Shown piece after piece: positions 25,442 to 33,295 of a stretch of 64,000 nucleotides of DNA (its first letter is position 1; each line of letters starts with the position of its first letter). Origin of the DNA: Candidatus Gottesmanbacteria bacterium (GTDB lineage: Bacteria; Patescibacteria; Microgenomatia; 2-02-FULL-39-11); NCBI GenBank assembly GCA_016186795.1, contig JACPKY010000002.1, positions 879,814-943,813 of the forward strand, written 5' to 3'. Made by a program: the position numbers and the translations under genes. Under the pieces are notes generated by a model. It searched no databases. It saw nothing but the letters and a program-made list of their open reading frames with translations, and was not told the origin of the DNA.

Positions 25442-25675
25442 TTAGAACCCAAACTGTAGAAGAGATGCAATTTTCACGACCGTTGAACCAAGGAGGAAAT
25501 ATAAAAATACACTCAAGAGAAAAGAGAAGGTTACAGTACTTCTCCACGGGGCAAATTTCAAATACGGAACTATCCGTTTGTACGCAAACGTCAACGGCCC
25601 TAGTGTCTGAGGGGGAACAACTGTCATCTCCTGCATCTTGGCAACTAAAAGCTCATACACTCTATCGTTTTTCAT
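25442..25675 (-). CDS. Small single-TM protein, possible anti-sigma factor
   Basis: 77 residues. A cytoplasmic segment of about 45 residues (VYELLVAKMQEMTVVPPQ) and one TM helix (TVTFSFLLSVFLYFLLGSTVV). No zinc-binding anti-sigma motif (HxxxCxxC) is present. It starts 4 bp inside the end of the ECF sigma gene, the usual place for an anti-sigma factor, so that role is an inference from position. Confidence 0.6.
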   Translation of the reverse strand: MKNDRVYELLVAKMQEMTVVPPQTLGPLTFAYKRIVPYLKFAPWRSTVTFSFLLSVFLYFLLGSTVVKIASLLQFGF

Positions 25676-26208
25676 ACAGAATATGCAAGAACGAATGCTC
25701 TCCGTGCCCGGAAAAGCAAACTTTCCGCACTTTTAAATGAAATAGCTAACTTTTTAGCAATTTCTTCAACAGAGTAGCCGTAAATATACTTCAACCGGAG
25801 TATCTTACTCTGGTTTGGTGCAAGCTTTCCGAAGGTTTTTCGAATTTTCTCCCGAAGCAACACTTCATCAAGAGTACTTTCGGGTCCAAGAAGCGTTGAG
25901 AGAATCGGTTCGATCTCGACAAACTTGGAAAATACTACCTGTTTGATCTTTTTTTTCCTGTAATAATCAATGATTTTATGGACTGCAATACTACATATAA
26001 ATGTATAGAGAGAACTCCGAAACGAAAAATCACGAAGCGCTTCTAGCGTTGCCAGAAAAACATCCTGAAGAATTTCCTCAGCGTCATGCTCATTTCCAAC
26101 TTTTGCTCGTATAAAGGAAAAAAGACGTGGCTGATATATATGGTAAAATTTCCGAAGAGAAGGCTCATCTCCTGAAAGGATGTGTGTTACGATCTGTTTT
26201 TCGTCCAT
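25672..26208 (-). CDS. ECF-type RNA polymerase sigma factor
   Basis: 178 residues from the ATG at 26208. Region 2 is visible as FYHIYQPRLFSFIRAKVGNEHDAEEILQDVFLATLEAL, with the -10-binding helix, and region 4 as LRLKYIYGYSVEEIAKKLAISFKSAESLLFRARRAF, with the helix-turn-helix. Short and lacking regions 1 and 3, so ECF group. It heads the operon that carries the whole mevalonate pathway and UppS, suggesting that isoprenoid or cell-wall lipid supply is under its control, possibly with the 77-residue membrane protein as partner. Confidence 0.92.
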   Translation of the reverse strand: MDEKQIVTHILSGDEPSLRKFYHIYQPRLFSFIRAKVGNEHDAEEILQDVFLATLEALRDFSFRSSLYTFICSIAVHKIIDYYRKKKIKQVVFSKFVEIEPILSTLLGPESTLDEVLLREKIRKTFGKLAPNQSKILRLKYIYGYSVEEIAKKLAISFKSAESLLFRARRAFVLAYSV

Positions 26209-26445
26209 ATTTATACCTATCTTAGTCGAAAAATCCAGATCTTTCATGTAATTTAGAACTCGTTTCAAAACCTCATTTCTACTGCAAACGCCCATATTCA
26301 GCTACACACGGTTCAAAGCTCCTAGAAGTATCACTTCGTGTATACTCCGTCGTCACTTTTCACCGTGTTCGCATGAATATGAACATTTTCGCGACGAAAG
26401 CAGGTTTTGAAATGAGTTCTAGTATTGTACCCCTCCTTCCCTCGT

Positions 26446-26475
26446 TTGACAAATACTCAAAAACTCCCCTACACT
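26446..26475 (+). promoter_or_regulatory. Promoter of the second pilin cluster
   Basis: TTGACA (26446-26451), 18-nt spacer, TACACT (26470-26475). The ATG at 26485 is 9 nt further on and has no Shine-Dalgarno sequence, so the mRNA is near-leaderless. Confidence 0.65.
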
Positions 26476-26484
26476 ACAAGTAGT

Positions 26485-26808
26485 ATGTTTGCAAAACCAG
26501 TGTATGCGGTGAATGTCTGCGATGTTTGGACCTTTTGTAATAATAAGAATTTTGCTTCGCTTGGAAGCATTGTCTCGTTCTTCCTTCCCAAACTTATCCT
26601 GGCTGGGGCTGTCATCTTTTTTATCCTGATTATCGTTGCCGGAGTTGGAGTTATTTCCGGAGCAGGTGGTGATGATGCCAACGCCAAAGAACAATCCAAG
26701 ATGTTTTTGACATACGCTGTCATTGGACTTCTTCTTATTTTTGGGGCATACTGGATACTGCAGATTCTCAATTTTATCTTAGGTGGATCGCTTGGCGGAT
26801 TATTATAG
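26485..26808 (+). CDS. VirB2-like pilin, 107 residues
   Basis: From the ATG at 26485; an earlier TTG lies upstream of the promoter and is rejected. No classical signal peptide. TM1 FLPKLILAGAVIFFILIIVAG, loop ISGAGGDDANAKEQSKMFL, TM2 YAVIGLLLIFGAYWILQILNFI, glycine-rich end GGSLGGLL. First gene of the second pilin cluster, 5 nt before the next. Confidence 0.8.
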   Translation: MFAKPVYAVNVCDVWTFCNNKNFASLGSIVSFFLPKLILAGAVIFFILIIVAGVGVISGAGGDDANAKEQSKMFLTYAVIGLLLIFGAYWILQILNFILGGSLGGLL

Positions 26809-26813
26809 TACCA

Positions 26814-27242
26814 ATGAAAAACTTCAACTTTTTGTTAACTATGGCTTTCCTTTTGGCTTTTGGTGTTACTATCCTTTTACCAGTTCAAGAAGTCTTTGCA
26901 CAAACGAATCCTATTGGCGTCATTATTGCACCAACTGGAGGACTGCTTGCAACACCTGCAATTGATGCGTCAGGAAAGCTTACCGGGGTTATTGCTCTTT
27001 TAAATTCCATCCTGAGACTTATATTTATCACTGCAGGGCTCTGGGGATTTATTAATCTCCTTATTTCGGGATTTCAATTTATGACTGCAGGAGGCGACCC
27101 AAAAGCAATTTCGAAAGCTTGGGAAAAAATTTGGCAATCATTCTTGGGGCTTCTGATTATTGTCACGTCATTTTTACTGGCAGCAATTATCGGTATCCTC
27201 TTATTTAGAGATCCTGTTGCCATTCTTCAGCCTTCACTATGA
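26814..27242 (+). CDS. VirB2-like pilin, 142 residues
   Basis: Signal peptide (LLTMAFLLAFGVTILLPV, cleavage after VFAQ), a short extracellular head, TM1 ILRLIFITAGLWGFINLLISG, pilin loop FMTAGGDPKAISKAWEKIWQS and TM2 FLGLLIIVTSFLLAAIIGILL. The GGDP motif is intact. Its stop overlaps the start of the next pilin (ATGA), implying coupled translation. Confidence 0.85.
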   Translation: MKNFNFLLTMAFLLAFGVTILLPVQEVFAQTNPIGVIIAPTGGLLATPAIDASGKLTGVIALLNSILRLIFITAGLWGFINLLISGFQFMTAGGDPKAISKAWEKIWQSFLGLLIIVTSFLLAAIIGILLFRDPVAILQPSL

Positions 27243-27694
27243 TGAAACAATTGTTCATTATCCTAATTACTGGTATTTTTTTCTTTTCAACACCTGTGCT
27301 TTCCGTCGATTCTTCAACGGGATTAGGATGCAGCGGTACAGGGAACCCTTTTGGGCCGCTTGCGAGCTTCCTTTGTGAATTTAGTCCTGGTGCTAGTGAA
27401 GAAAACACAGCAGCTGTGGGAAATAAATTAAATTTCACCTTAAGTAGAATCATAGGCTTTTTAACAATTGTTGCAGCACTGTGGTTTATCATCCAAATTA
27501 TCACCGGCGGCTACCAATGGATTTCATCAGGAGGAGATAAACATGGAGTGGAAACGGCACGCGATAAAATGACGTGGGCATTTATTGGCCTTCTTGTTGT
27601 CGTTTTGGGATGGGTCATTGCTGGAGTTGTAGGAAGAATGCTCGGACTTGATATACTAAATCCGGGAAGTCTCCTGCCAACACTTGGGCTGTAA
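27239..27694 (+). CDS. VirB2-like pilin, 151 residues
   Basis: Signal peptide (LFIILITGIFFFSTPVLS), a head with two cysteines (GLGCSG, FLCEF) that could pair, TM1 IIGFLTIVAALWFIIQIITGG, loop WISSGGDKHGVETARDKMTWA, TM2 FIGLLVVVLGWVIAGVVGRML and tail LDILNPGSLLPTLG. Same family as its neighbours; overlaps the upstream gene by 4 bp. Confidence 0.85.
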   Translation: MMKQLFIILITGIFFFSTPVLSVDSSTGLGCSGTGNPFGPLASFLCEFSPGASEENTAAVGNKLNFTLSRIIGFLTIVAALWFIIQIITGGYQWISSGGDKHGVETARDKMTWAFIGLLVVVLGWVIAGVVGRMLGLDILNPGSLLPTLGL

Positions 27695-27700
27695 AAAACT

Positions 27701-28072
27701 ATGAATCACCCGATACTTCTTGCACAAATATCGCCAATAACAAATCCGGTTATAACCAACATTGCGCAACGAACTCCGGATGAGGCGCCTGTTGTCTTTG
27801 CGAAATTTTTTGCAGCTTTGGTTGGCCTTCTCCTTACCGGGGCAACGCTTTTTGCGTTGATACAACTTTTTATCGGAGCTCTCCAATGGATAGCATCCAG
27901 TGGAGATAAAACAGCACTAGAAAATGCCCGTGAACGGATTATCCAAGCAATTGTCGGTCTTGTCATTACTTTTGCCGTATGGTCAATTTATCTTATTATC
28001 CTTCAATTTTTGGGGATATCACCGATTGGAACAGGAGGATCATTTAATATCGTCATTCCCTCTCTTTTATAA
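27701..28072 (+). CDS. VirB2-like pilin, 123 residues
   Basis: Short N-terminus without an obvious signal peptide, TM1 FFAALVGLLLTGATLFALIQLFIG, loop WIASSGDKTALENARERIIQ, TM2 AIVGLVITFAVWSIYLIILQFLG. The loop keeps the SSGDK form seen in several paralogues here. Confidence 0.83.
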   Translation: MNHPILLAQISPITNPVITNIAQRTPDEAPVVFAKFFAALVGLLLTGATLFALIQLFIGALQWIASSGDKTALENARERIIQAIVGLVITFAVWSIYLIILQFLGISPIGTGGSFNIVIPSLL

Positions 28073-28106
28073 AGATATTTGCTGTTTCCCGAATTCATGG
28101 ATACTC

Positions 28107-28135
28107 TTGACAAGATGAAAAGTACATTCCATACT
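28107..28135 (+). promoter_or_regulatory. Promoter of the pilin gene at 28142
   Basis: TTGACA (28107-28112), 17-nt spacer, CATACT (28130-28135), then 6 nt (AGGAGT) to the ATG at 28142. The AGGAG is too close to the start to work as a ribosome-binding site, so a leaderless start is more likely. Confidence 0.65.
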
Positions 28136-28141
28136 AGGAGT

Positions 28142-28540
28142 ATGAAGAGACTTGTATCTTTTGGCGGCGGTGTAGCTACGGTTCTTCTTGCCTCATCGTA
28201 CACATTTGCAGCCGAGACAAAAATAGTCGTCTCGCAACCTCCAAATCTGAAGATTACTAATTTCGGCAAACTCATTGGAGCTGCGATTGGGGTTGCTCTC
28301 GTCCTTGCAACCCTTGCTGCATTCTTCTTCCTTCTCTGGGGTGGTATCCAATGGATCACCTCAGGAGGAGACAAAGCGGGGGTTGAATCGGCACAACATA
28401 GAATCCAGGCAGCACTTCTTGGTCTTCTTATCGTCTTTTCTAACATCTTCCAGTTTACGATACCCAGTGCTGCAACGATTACTAATCCTGCTCCCTTTCT
28501 TCCTCCTGGTAACCCTGTTGACAACTATCCTAACGAGTAG
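28142..28540 (+). CDS. VirB2-like pilin, second helix altered
   Basis: 132 residues from the ATG at 28142, after its own promoter. Signal peptide (FGGGVATVLLASSYTFA, cleavage before AETK), TM1 LIGAAIGVALVLATLAAFFFLLWGG, loop WITSGGDKAGVESAQHRIQA. Then TM2 starts (ALLGLLIVFS) but breaks off into NIFQFTIPSAATITNPAP and a polar tail. In the paralogues TM2 runs about ten residues longer, so a piece seems lost at position 28442, exactly where a 142-bp repeat shared with the next gene ends. Confidence 0.75.
   Translation: MKRLVSFGGGVATVLLASSYTFAAETKIVVSQPPNLKITNFGKLIGAAIGVALVLATLAAFFFLLWGGIQWITSGGDKAGVESAQHRIQAALLGLLIVFSNIFQFTIPSAATITNPAPFLPPGNPVDNYPNE
28301..28442 (+). repeat. 142-bp perfect repeat, copy 1 (pilin core)
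   Basis: Identical over 142 bp to 28786-28927, offset 485 bp. It covers TM1, the pilin loop and the start of TM2 of two neighbouring genes. Sequence outside is clearly diverged, so this is recent duplication, gene conversion, or an assembly effect. Confidence 0.95.
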
Positions 28541-28588
28541 AAACAGGAATCTCGACGACTAGTGGAATAGAGGGTAAAAACTCTACCC

Positions 28589-28617
28589 TTGACAAGTGAA
28601 AAAGAACATACCATACT
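28589..28617 (+). promoter_or_regulatory. Promoter of the pilin gene at 28627
   Basis: TTGACA (28589-28594), 17-nt spacer, CATACT (28612-28617), start codon 9 nt downstream. Same layout and same -10 sequence as the promoter at 28107-28135. Confidence 0.65.
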
Positions 28618-28626
28618 ATCTATATT

Positions 28627-28977
28627 ATGAAAAAGTTATTTGCTACTTTAACCGGTTTCACCTCAGTTTTACTCGCATCTTCTCCCGCATTTGCCCAAGA
28701 TACAACAATTACTATTTCAAGACCCGCAAATTTAAACATTACTGAATTTGGCAAGCTCATCGGGGCAATTATCGGCGCTGCCCTTGTCCTTGCAACCCTT
28801 GCTGCATTCTTCTTCCTTCTCTGGGGTGGTATCCAATGGATCACCTCAGGAGGAGACAAAGCGGGGGTTGAATCGGCACAACATAGAATCCAGGCAGCAC
28901 TTCTTGGTCTTCTTATCGTCTTTTCTATTCCTTTCTATGGAAAATTGGCCAGGCACGAATATCCCCTGTATTCTTAA
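28627..28977 (+). CDS. VirB2-like pilin with truncated, shifted C-terminus
   Basis: 116 residues. Signal peptide (TLTGFTSVLLASSPAFA, cleavage before QDTT), TM1 LIGAIIGAALVLATLAAFFFLLWGG, loop WITSGGDKAGVESAQHRIQA, then TM2 stops after LLGLLIVFS and continues IPFYGKLARHEYPLYS, unlike any paralogue. The change falls at the end of the 142-bp repeat, so the 3' end was probably replaced by recombination. The next pilin begins in another frame before this one ends (41-bp overlap). Confidence 0.65.
   Translation: MKKLFATLTGFTSVLLASSPAFAQDTTITISRPANLNITEFGKLIGAIIGAALVLATLAAFFFLLWGGIQWITSGGDKAGVESAQHRIQAALLGLLIVFSIPFYGKLARHEYPLYS
28786..28927 (+). repeat. 142-bp perfect repeat, copy 2 (pilin core)
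   Basis: Second copy of the repeat at 28301-28442; see that entry. Both genes lose the normal TM2 continuation at the end of the repeat. Confidence 0.95.
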
Positions 28978-29290
28978 GATAGACGTAGGAGGAGGGAAAA
29001 CCGTCGATGTCCCCACCTTTAAATGCTTAGAAGCAATATTTTCAAGAATTCTCCTCGTTGCCATGTCCCTTGCTCTTCTTGCTCTTTTTGTCATGCTCGT
29101 TATTGGAGGATTTAAATTCCTCACTTCGGGTGGCGACCCAAAAGCAACGGCATCTGCCCAGCAAACAATGACGTTTTCCTTTGCCGGTATTATTCTTATG
29201 GCCGTTGCCTACGTCATCTTTCTAATCATCAAAGCATTTACAGGGATTGATGTCCTTAATTTCACCGTACCAACAGTCATCGGCCCCTAA
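28937..29290 (+). CDS. VirB2-like pilin, N-terminus possibly lost
   Basis: 117 residues from the ATG at 28937, in a different frame from the gene it overlaps. It lacks a signal peptide and begins MENWPGTNIPCILKIDVGGG, then TM1 ILLVAMSLALLALFVMLVIGG, loop FLTSGGDPKATASAQQTMTF, TM2 SFAGIILMAVAYVIFLIIKAF and tail IDVLNFTVPTVIGP. The missing signal peptide and the abrupt repeat end upstream suggest that a deletion fused two pilin genes here. Whether the start is real cannot be decided from sequence alone. Confidence 0.7.
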   Translation: MENWPGTNIPCILKIDVGGGKTVDVPTFKCLEAIFSRILLVAMSLALLALFVMLVIGGFKFLTSGGDPKATASAQQTMTFSFAGIILMAVAYVIFLIIKAFTGIDVLNFTVPTVIGP

Positions 29291-29336
29291 TCCAAAAGCT
29301 TGACTTTTCCTTTCCTGAAACGAATAATAAAAGAGT

Positions 29337-30905
29337 ATGCACTTTTCTGCCCGGCTATTTTGTTTCGTTTTTGTTTTTCTTGCTCTTACCCTCTTTTCCT
29401 TTTCCAAAGCCGTACCAATTCATGCTGGACTTTTCGGTGCATTTGAAACGAGCGCAACGGATTGTGATAAAAAGATTGGAGATGATTGGCAAGAAACTCA
29501 GACAAACCCGAGTGGACCAACTAAACTTTATGATTGCAAATCGGGCTATAAGGAAGTAAGTAATGCTCTCCAAGCATTCAACTGGCAAATTCTGGGATCG
29601 ACAGATCAACGCTTGTACGAGGCCGGAGAAAAGGGAGCAGTTTTTGCATTTGCTCAACTTAACGACTCAATGATTGATACTCCTCCAGCAAGCGGTCTTG
29701 CATACACCGGATATGTCCTTGCAAATATAGGGATTTTCCCAAAAGCCTACGCTCAGGGTATTGGGTTTGTCGGGCTTCTTCCCCTTTTCCCTCTCTGGGC
29801 GGCATTTCGAAACATTGCCTACTCTATTCTTATTATCGTCATGGTCGTTATTGGCTTTATGGTAATCTTTCGTATGAAAATTGACCCAAAAACGGTTATC
29901 TCAATTCAAGCTGCGATACCAAAAATAATTGTTGCACTCCTTCTTATCACCTTCTCCTATCCAATTGCAGGATTTCTTATTGACCTTATGTATCTTGCCA
30001 TGGCTATTGCCATCAACATTATTGCAACATCTCTTCCTGAAGCGACATTTCCTGACTATATGAGAGACTCAGCAGATCTCCAAAATCTCTTTATAACAGG
30101 CGGCTGGGGAGCGCTCTGGGGTTCTGTCTTTAACTTTAGACTCATTGGAGATTTCTTTAAACAAATATTTCTCGGGTCCTCACTCAATACCGGAGTTGGG
30201 ATAACAACTGAGCTCCTTAGCGCAATCATTTCAGTGGGATTCGGCGGCGTAGCAGGTGCTGCAGCTATTCCATGGGCTATCGGAGGACTTATCGCACCAG
30301 TTGCTATCCTTCTTCTTATCATTGGACTCGGACTCCTTTTTACCGTTATCCGCATCACCTTCTTACTTTTGAATGCCTATATTCAAATTATTCTTGCGCT
30401 TATTTTTAGCCCTATTCTTCTTCTTCAGGAAGCAATTCCCGGACGTTCTGCATTTGGTCAATGGATACAGAATTTAATTGCCAACCTTATTGTCTTTCCG
30501 GCAACTGTTCTTGTCATCTATGGAAGTTGGATTCTGACAACATTTGCATGGAAATCAAACCTGTGGTCTCCGCCTCTCACCCCCGTCGGCGGTGGAGGAG
30601 ACCTTGGCGGGTCTGGAAATCCAATTGCTGTACTTTTAGGGCTTGGAATGATTTTTATGACGCCAAATCTTATCGCATCCATCAAAAAAGCTTTCCACCC
30701 AACATCTCCATTGCCTATTTCTGCCGGATCTGCCTTCTCGCCTTTGACCGGTGGAATTTCAACAGGGATGGGGGCAATGAGCCAGTTCTACTATATGCAA
30801 CAACTATGGGGAGCACATGGCCAACCAGGACCGTTACAGGCACTTGTTGGGAAAGTTGCTCCATTCTTACGAGGAGGTCGTGGGGACCATAACAACCCAA
30901 GTTAA
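29337..30905 (+). CDS. VirB6/TrbL-like polytopic channel protein
   Basis: 522 residues. A signal-type N-terminus (LFCFVFVFLALTLFSFSKA), about 120 residues of extracellular sequence, then six to seven TM helices (starting WAAFRNIAYSILIIVMVVIGF), including IPKIIVALLLITFSYPIAGFLI and the central LIAPVAILLLIIGLGLLF. The C-terminus is Gly/Pro-rich (AFHPTSPLPISAGS). This is the topology of VirB6/TrbL, the inner-membrane channel component of type IV secretion. It directly follows seven VirB2-like pilins, and VirB4- and PrgI-like genes lie 21-25 kb away, which supports the assignment. Confidence 0.8.
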   Translation: MHFSARLFCFVFVFLALTLFSFSKAVPIHAGLFGAFETSATDCDKKIGDDWQETQTNPSGPTKLYDCKSGYKEVSNALQAFNWQILGSTDQRLYEAGEKGAVFAFAQLNDSMIDTPPASGLAYTGYVLANIGIFPKAYAQGIGFVGLLPLFPLWAAFRNIAYSILIIVMVVIGFMVIFRMKIDPKTVISIQAAIPKIIVALLLITFSYPIAGFLIDLMYLAMAIAINIIATSLPEATFPDYMRDSADLQNLFITGGWGALWGSVFNFRLIGDFFKQIFLGSSLNTGVGITTELLSAIISVGFGGVAGAAAIPWAIGGLIAPVAILLLIIGLGLLFTVIRITFLLLNAYIQIILALIFSPILLLQEAIPGRSAFGQWIQNLIANLIVFPATVLVIYGSWILTTFAWKSNLWSPPLTPVGGGGDLGGSGNPIAVLLGLGMIFMTPNLIASIKKAFHPTSPLPISAGSAFSPLTGGISTGMGAMSQFYYMQQLWGAHGQPGPLQALVGKVAPFLRGGRGDHNNPS

Positions 30906-30928
30906 TTTACTCTTTCACATCCCTCTTA

Positions 30929-30957
30929 TTGACAGACTACTCCTATTTCCCTACTAT
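30929..30957 (+). promoter_or_regulatory. Promoter of the BadF-type kinase gene
   Basis: TTGACA (30929-30934), 17-nt spacer, TACTAT (30952-30957), 7 nt to the ATG at 30965. A clear case of a leaderless layout. Confidence 0.72.
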
Positions 30958-30964
30958 TACCCCT

Positions 30965-31885
30965 ATGACAGATATTGTTGTGGGGGTAGATAGCGGAGGG
31001 AGTAAAACCGTGGCAATTGCAGGAACTAAAGATGGAAAAATTCTTGGCCGGGGAACAGCAGGCGCAGCCAACCCGCTCTCGGTGGGAATTGAAAGAGCTC
31101 TTGAAAATATTGTCACGGCAATAAAAAACGCCACATCAGATATTTCCGCCCCAACAATTGTCAGTCTATACGTAGGAACAGCGGGAGGAAAACCGAAAGC
31201 CCTCAAAGACATGCACAAAGCAATACGGCTCACCTCTCTTCTGAAAATCACAGGAACTATTACGGTTGATCATGACCTTCGTACAGCGCTTTACTCAGGA
31301 CTTCCCAATGGTGATGGTATTGTTCTTATTGTTGGAACTGGATCTGCTGCCTTTGGAATTGACAGGAATAAGAATGAAGTGATTGTTAGCGGCTGGAACC
31401 ACTGGTTGGGAGAAACGGGTGGGTACGAACTTGGGATAAAAGCAATTATTGCTGCAACAAGAAGCTATGATGGCCGAGGACCTAAAACTATCCTTGAAAA
31501 AGTCGTCGCGGAAAAATTTGCCCTGAAACAGTTTGAGGATATTTCATCACTTATCAAAGCGCCCTTTGTTGATAGCCCAAAAATTGCATCACTTGCGCCT
31601 TTTGTTGCGGATGCTGCAAGAAATGGTGACAAAATCGCCATGAAAATTATCGATGAGATGGTAGAAGAGATGAACTGCACAATTTCCGCCGCCGCAAAAA
31701 GAGTAGGTATCAAAAAGAATCTCAAAGTGGTACTGGTAGGAGGAATGTTTCGGATGAAAATAAATATTGTGGAAAAACTCAAGATGAAACTCTCAAAATG
31801 GGCAAAAAATGCCAAGCTTATCTTTCCCAAGGAGGAACCTGGAATAACCGCTTTCAAATTTGCCCTGAAAAATATTAGTGGGTAA
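30965..31885 (+). CDS. BadF/BadG/N-acetylglucosamine kinase-like ATPase
   Basis: 306 residues from the ATG at 30965; the in-frame region before it contains the promoter. ASKHA fold: VVGVDSGGSKTVAIAGTKD is the first phosphate loop, VDHDLRTALYSG carries the catalytic Asp region, LIVGTGSAAFGID the second phosphate loop, GWNHWLGETGGYELG follows as in N-acetylglucosamine kinases, and VVLVGGMFRM is the adenosine motif. Probably phosphorylates an amino sugar, for example from wall recycling. Its 3' end overlaps the convergent dehydrogenase gene by 11 bp. Confidence 0.85.
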   Translation: MTDIVVGVDSGGSKTVAIAGTKDGKILGRGTAGAANPLSVGIERALENIVTAIKNATSDISAPTIVSLYVGTAGGKPKALKDMHKAIRLTSLLKITGTITVDHDLRTALYSGLPNGDGIVLIVGTGSAAFGIDRNKNEVIVSGWNHWLGETGGYELGIKAIIAATRSYDGRGPKTILEKVVAEKFALKQFEDISSLIKAPFVDSPKIASLAPFVADAARNGDKIAMKIIDEMVEEMNCTISAAAKRVGIKKNLKVVLVGGMFRMKINIVEKLKMKLSKWAKNAKLIFPKEEPGITAFKFALKNISG

Positions 31886-33275
31886 ATAAAAGTTTTGCTG
31901 AAGTTTTTCTACCATCCATCTCAACTGCATATTTCCCTTTGTTATTCAGCCATTCCTGCATATGAGTTGCCGCCTCGTTTAGAGAGACTCTCTTGTATGG
32001 ATAAGTAATAAGCGCTTCAAGTCTTTTGGAAGATGTTTGTGCAAGCCCGTCACATAAAAGGAGTGCTGATATTTCCATTTTATTTTTTCCTCCGTATGAA
32101 TGATGTAATTTCTTTTCATTCCCTACCCCTTTGAATGGATCTTTCTGTCCTACTTGCCCTGCTGCCCAAACAATTACTCTACCACTCTTTTCCACAACGT
32201 CACCATAATCTCGAAGTGTTGGAACTTCAAATGTAGGAATAAGAATGTCAAATTTCTTCATCCTAGTAATTACTTTTCTCAAAAGCTCATGTCCGTTTTG
32301 ATCGTCTCGTTTCCCCTCCTTCAGACAGATTATTTTTCCTGGGTTAAGCGCATGAATTGCTGTTAGTTTCTTGTCGGTTCTGCCAAGAATAACAATTGTA
32401 GCATTGGGGAAAGCAGTGGTGGAAGTCAAGGCAAGAAGCGCCGCATTTGGACCATCTCCAAGGATTGCAATTCGATCCACTCTCTCTCTACTCATAAATA
32501 CCGGATGAAATGCCTCAATACAGCAACTGAGTGGCTCCATCGCCACAAGAAGTGATTCTCGCTTTTTTGGGTCTTTAGCAATCCAGGTATTTAATGTTTT
32601 GGGGACAGGTGAGAGCATATGGTTGGGATATGGAAGACCAAAAGGAGCATGATAAGAAAATCCTGGTAATTCCATGTGTCCTGGTACTCTTTTGCGTGTA
32701 TGACGTCCGGCAATATCTCGGTGGCACTCAAGTGCAAAGCCGTTTTTGGAAATTTGCCAATGGTTGTCACAGCGAAGCGAAGCGTCAATAACGACTCGAT
32801 CTCCTTTTTTTATCTTCTGAAAATCAATCTCTAAAACGTCATACTTTAGTCCGGTAATACTTTTTTTATCTTTCGAAAAAACGGGAACAAAGGCAGCAAT
32901 TTTTCGGGGTTTATCTGAAGAATTCGGAGTTACCGAAACAATAACTCCGCTCCCTTCATGGTTTGGTATCTGTAAAATTTTCAGTAACGTTTTTTTATCT
33001 CCCCCTATACCATGCGTTTGCAAAAGAGCGAGATTTTCCTCCAATTTTTGTTTTTCCTCAAAGAGATCTTTGTGAAATCTTCCCCCCCAATAATATCCAT
33101 GAGGGCCACCATCACTTCCACAGGGAGCAGAGTACGTGATTTTAATATTGGCAAAGCCGGAATGCGGGATATTTGCCATATTCAGAGACGACTTAACGTA
33201 TTTAACCGCAAAACCATCCTGAGGAAGGATTCCTTTCGGAGAAACAGAAAGATGAGAAATTATTTGTTTTTCCAC
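31875..33275 (-). CDS. Divergent zinc-type MDR dehydrogenase, copy A
   Basis: 466 residues, longer than ordinary medium-chain dehydrogenases (about 350). GTG start at 33275. MDR blocks: APCGSDGGPHGYY with the catalytic Cys, PNHEGSGVIVSV in place of GHEGxGxV, KKGDRVVID, MEPLSCCIEAF, the cofactor loop LGDGPNAALLALTS where G-x-G-P-x-G has become GDGPNA, and HHSYGGKNKMEISALLL near the end. A glucose/polyol-dehydrogenase-like enzyme; substrate unknown. Tandem with copy B, with which it shares the unusual LRCDNHWQI and KRVPGH blocks. Neighbour of RuBisCO genes on the same strand. Confidence 0.75.
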   Translation of the reverse strand: MEKQIISHLSVSPKGILPQDGFAVKYVKSSLNMANIPHSGFANIKITYSAPCGSDGGPHGYYWGGRFHKDLFEEKQKLEENLALLQTHGIGGDKKTLLKILQIPNHEGSGVIVSVTPNSSDKPRKIAAFVPVFSKDKKSITGLKYDVLEIDFQKIKKGDRVVIDASLRCDNHWQISKNGFALECHRDIAGRHTRKRVPGHMELPGFSYHAPFGLPYPNHMLSPVPKTLNTWIAKDPKKRESLLVAMEPLSCCIEAFHPVFMSRERVDRIAILGDGPNAALLALTSTTAFPNATIVILGRTDKKLTAIHALNPGKIICLKEGKRDDQNGHELLRKVITRMKKFDILIPTFEVPTLRDYGDVVEKSGRVIVWAAGQVGQKDPFKGVGNEKKLHHSYGGKNKMEISALLLCDGLAQTSSKRLEALITYPYKRVSLNEAATHMQEWLNNKGKYAVEMDGRKTSAKLLFTH

Positions 33276-33295
33276 TATTCGTTCTATTGAGATAC

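Noticed and set aside
28003..28524. 173-codon open frame opposite the pilin genes
   Set aside because: Mirror of the repeated pilin sequence; recurs at the second repeat copy for the same reason.
28748..28936. Longer start for the pilin ending at 29290
   Set aside because: This extension is an alternative frame of the upstream pilin, with no pilin or signal-peptide character.
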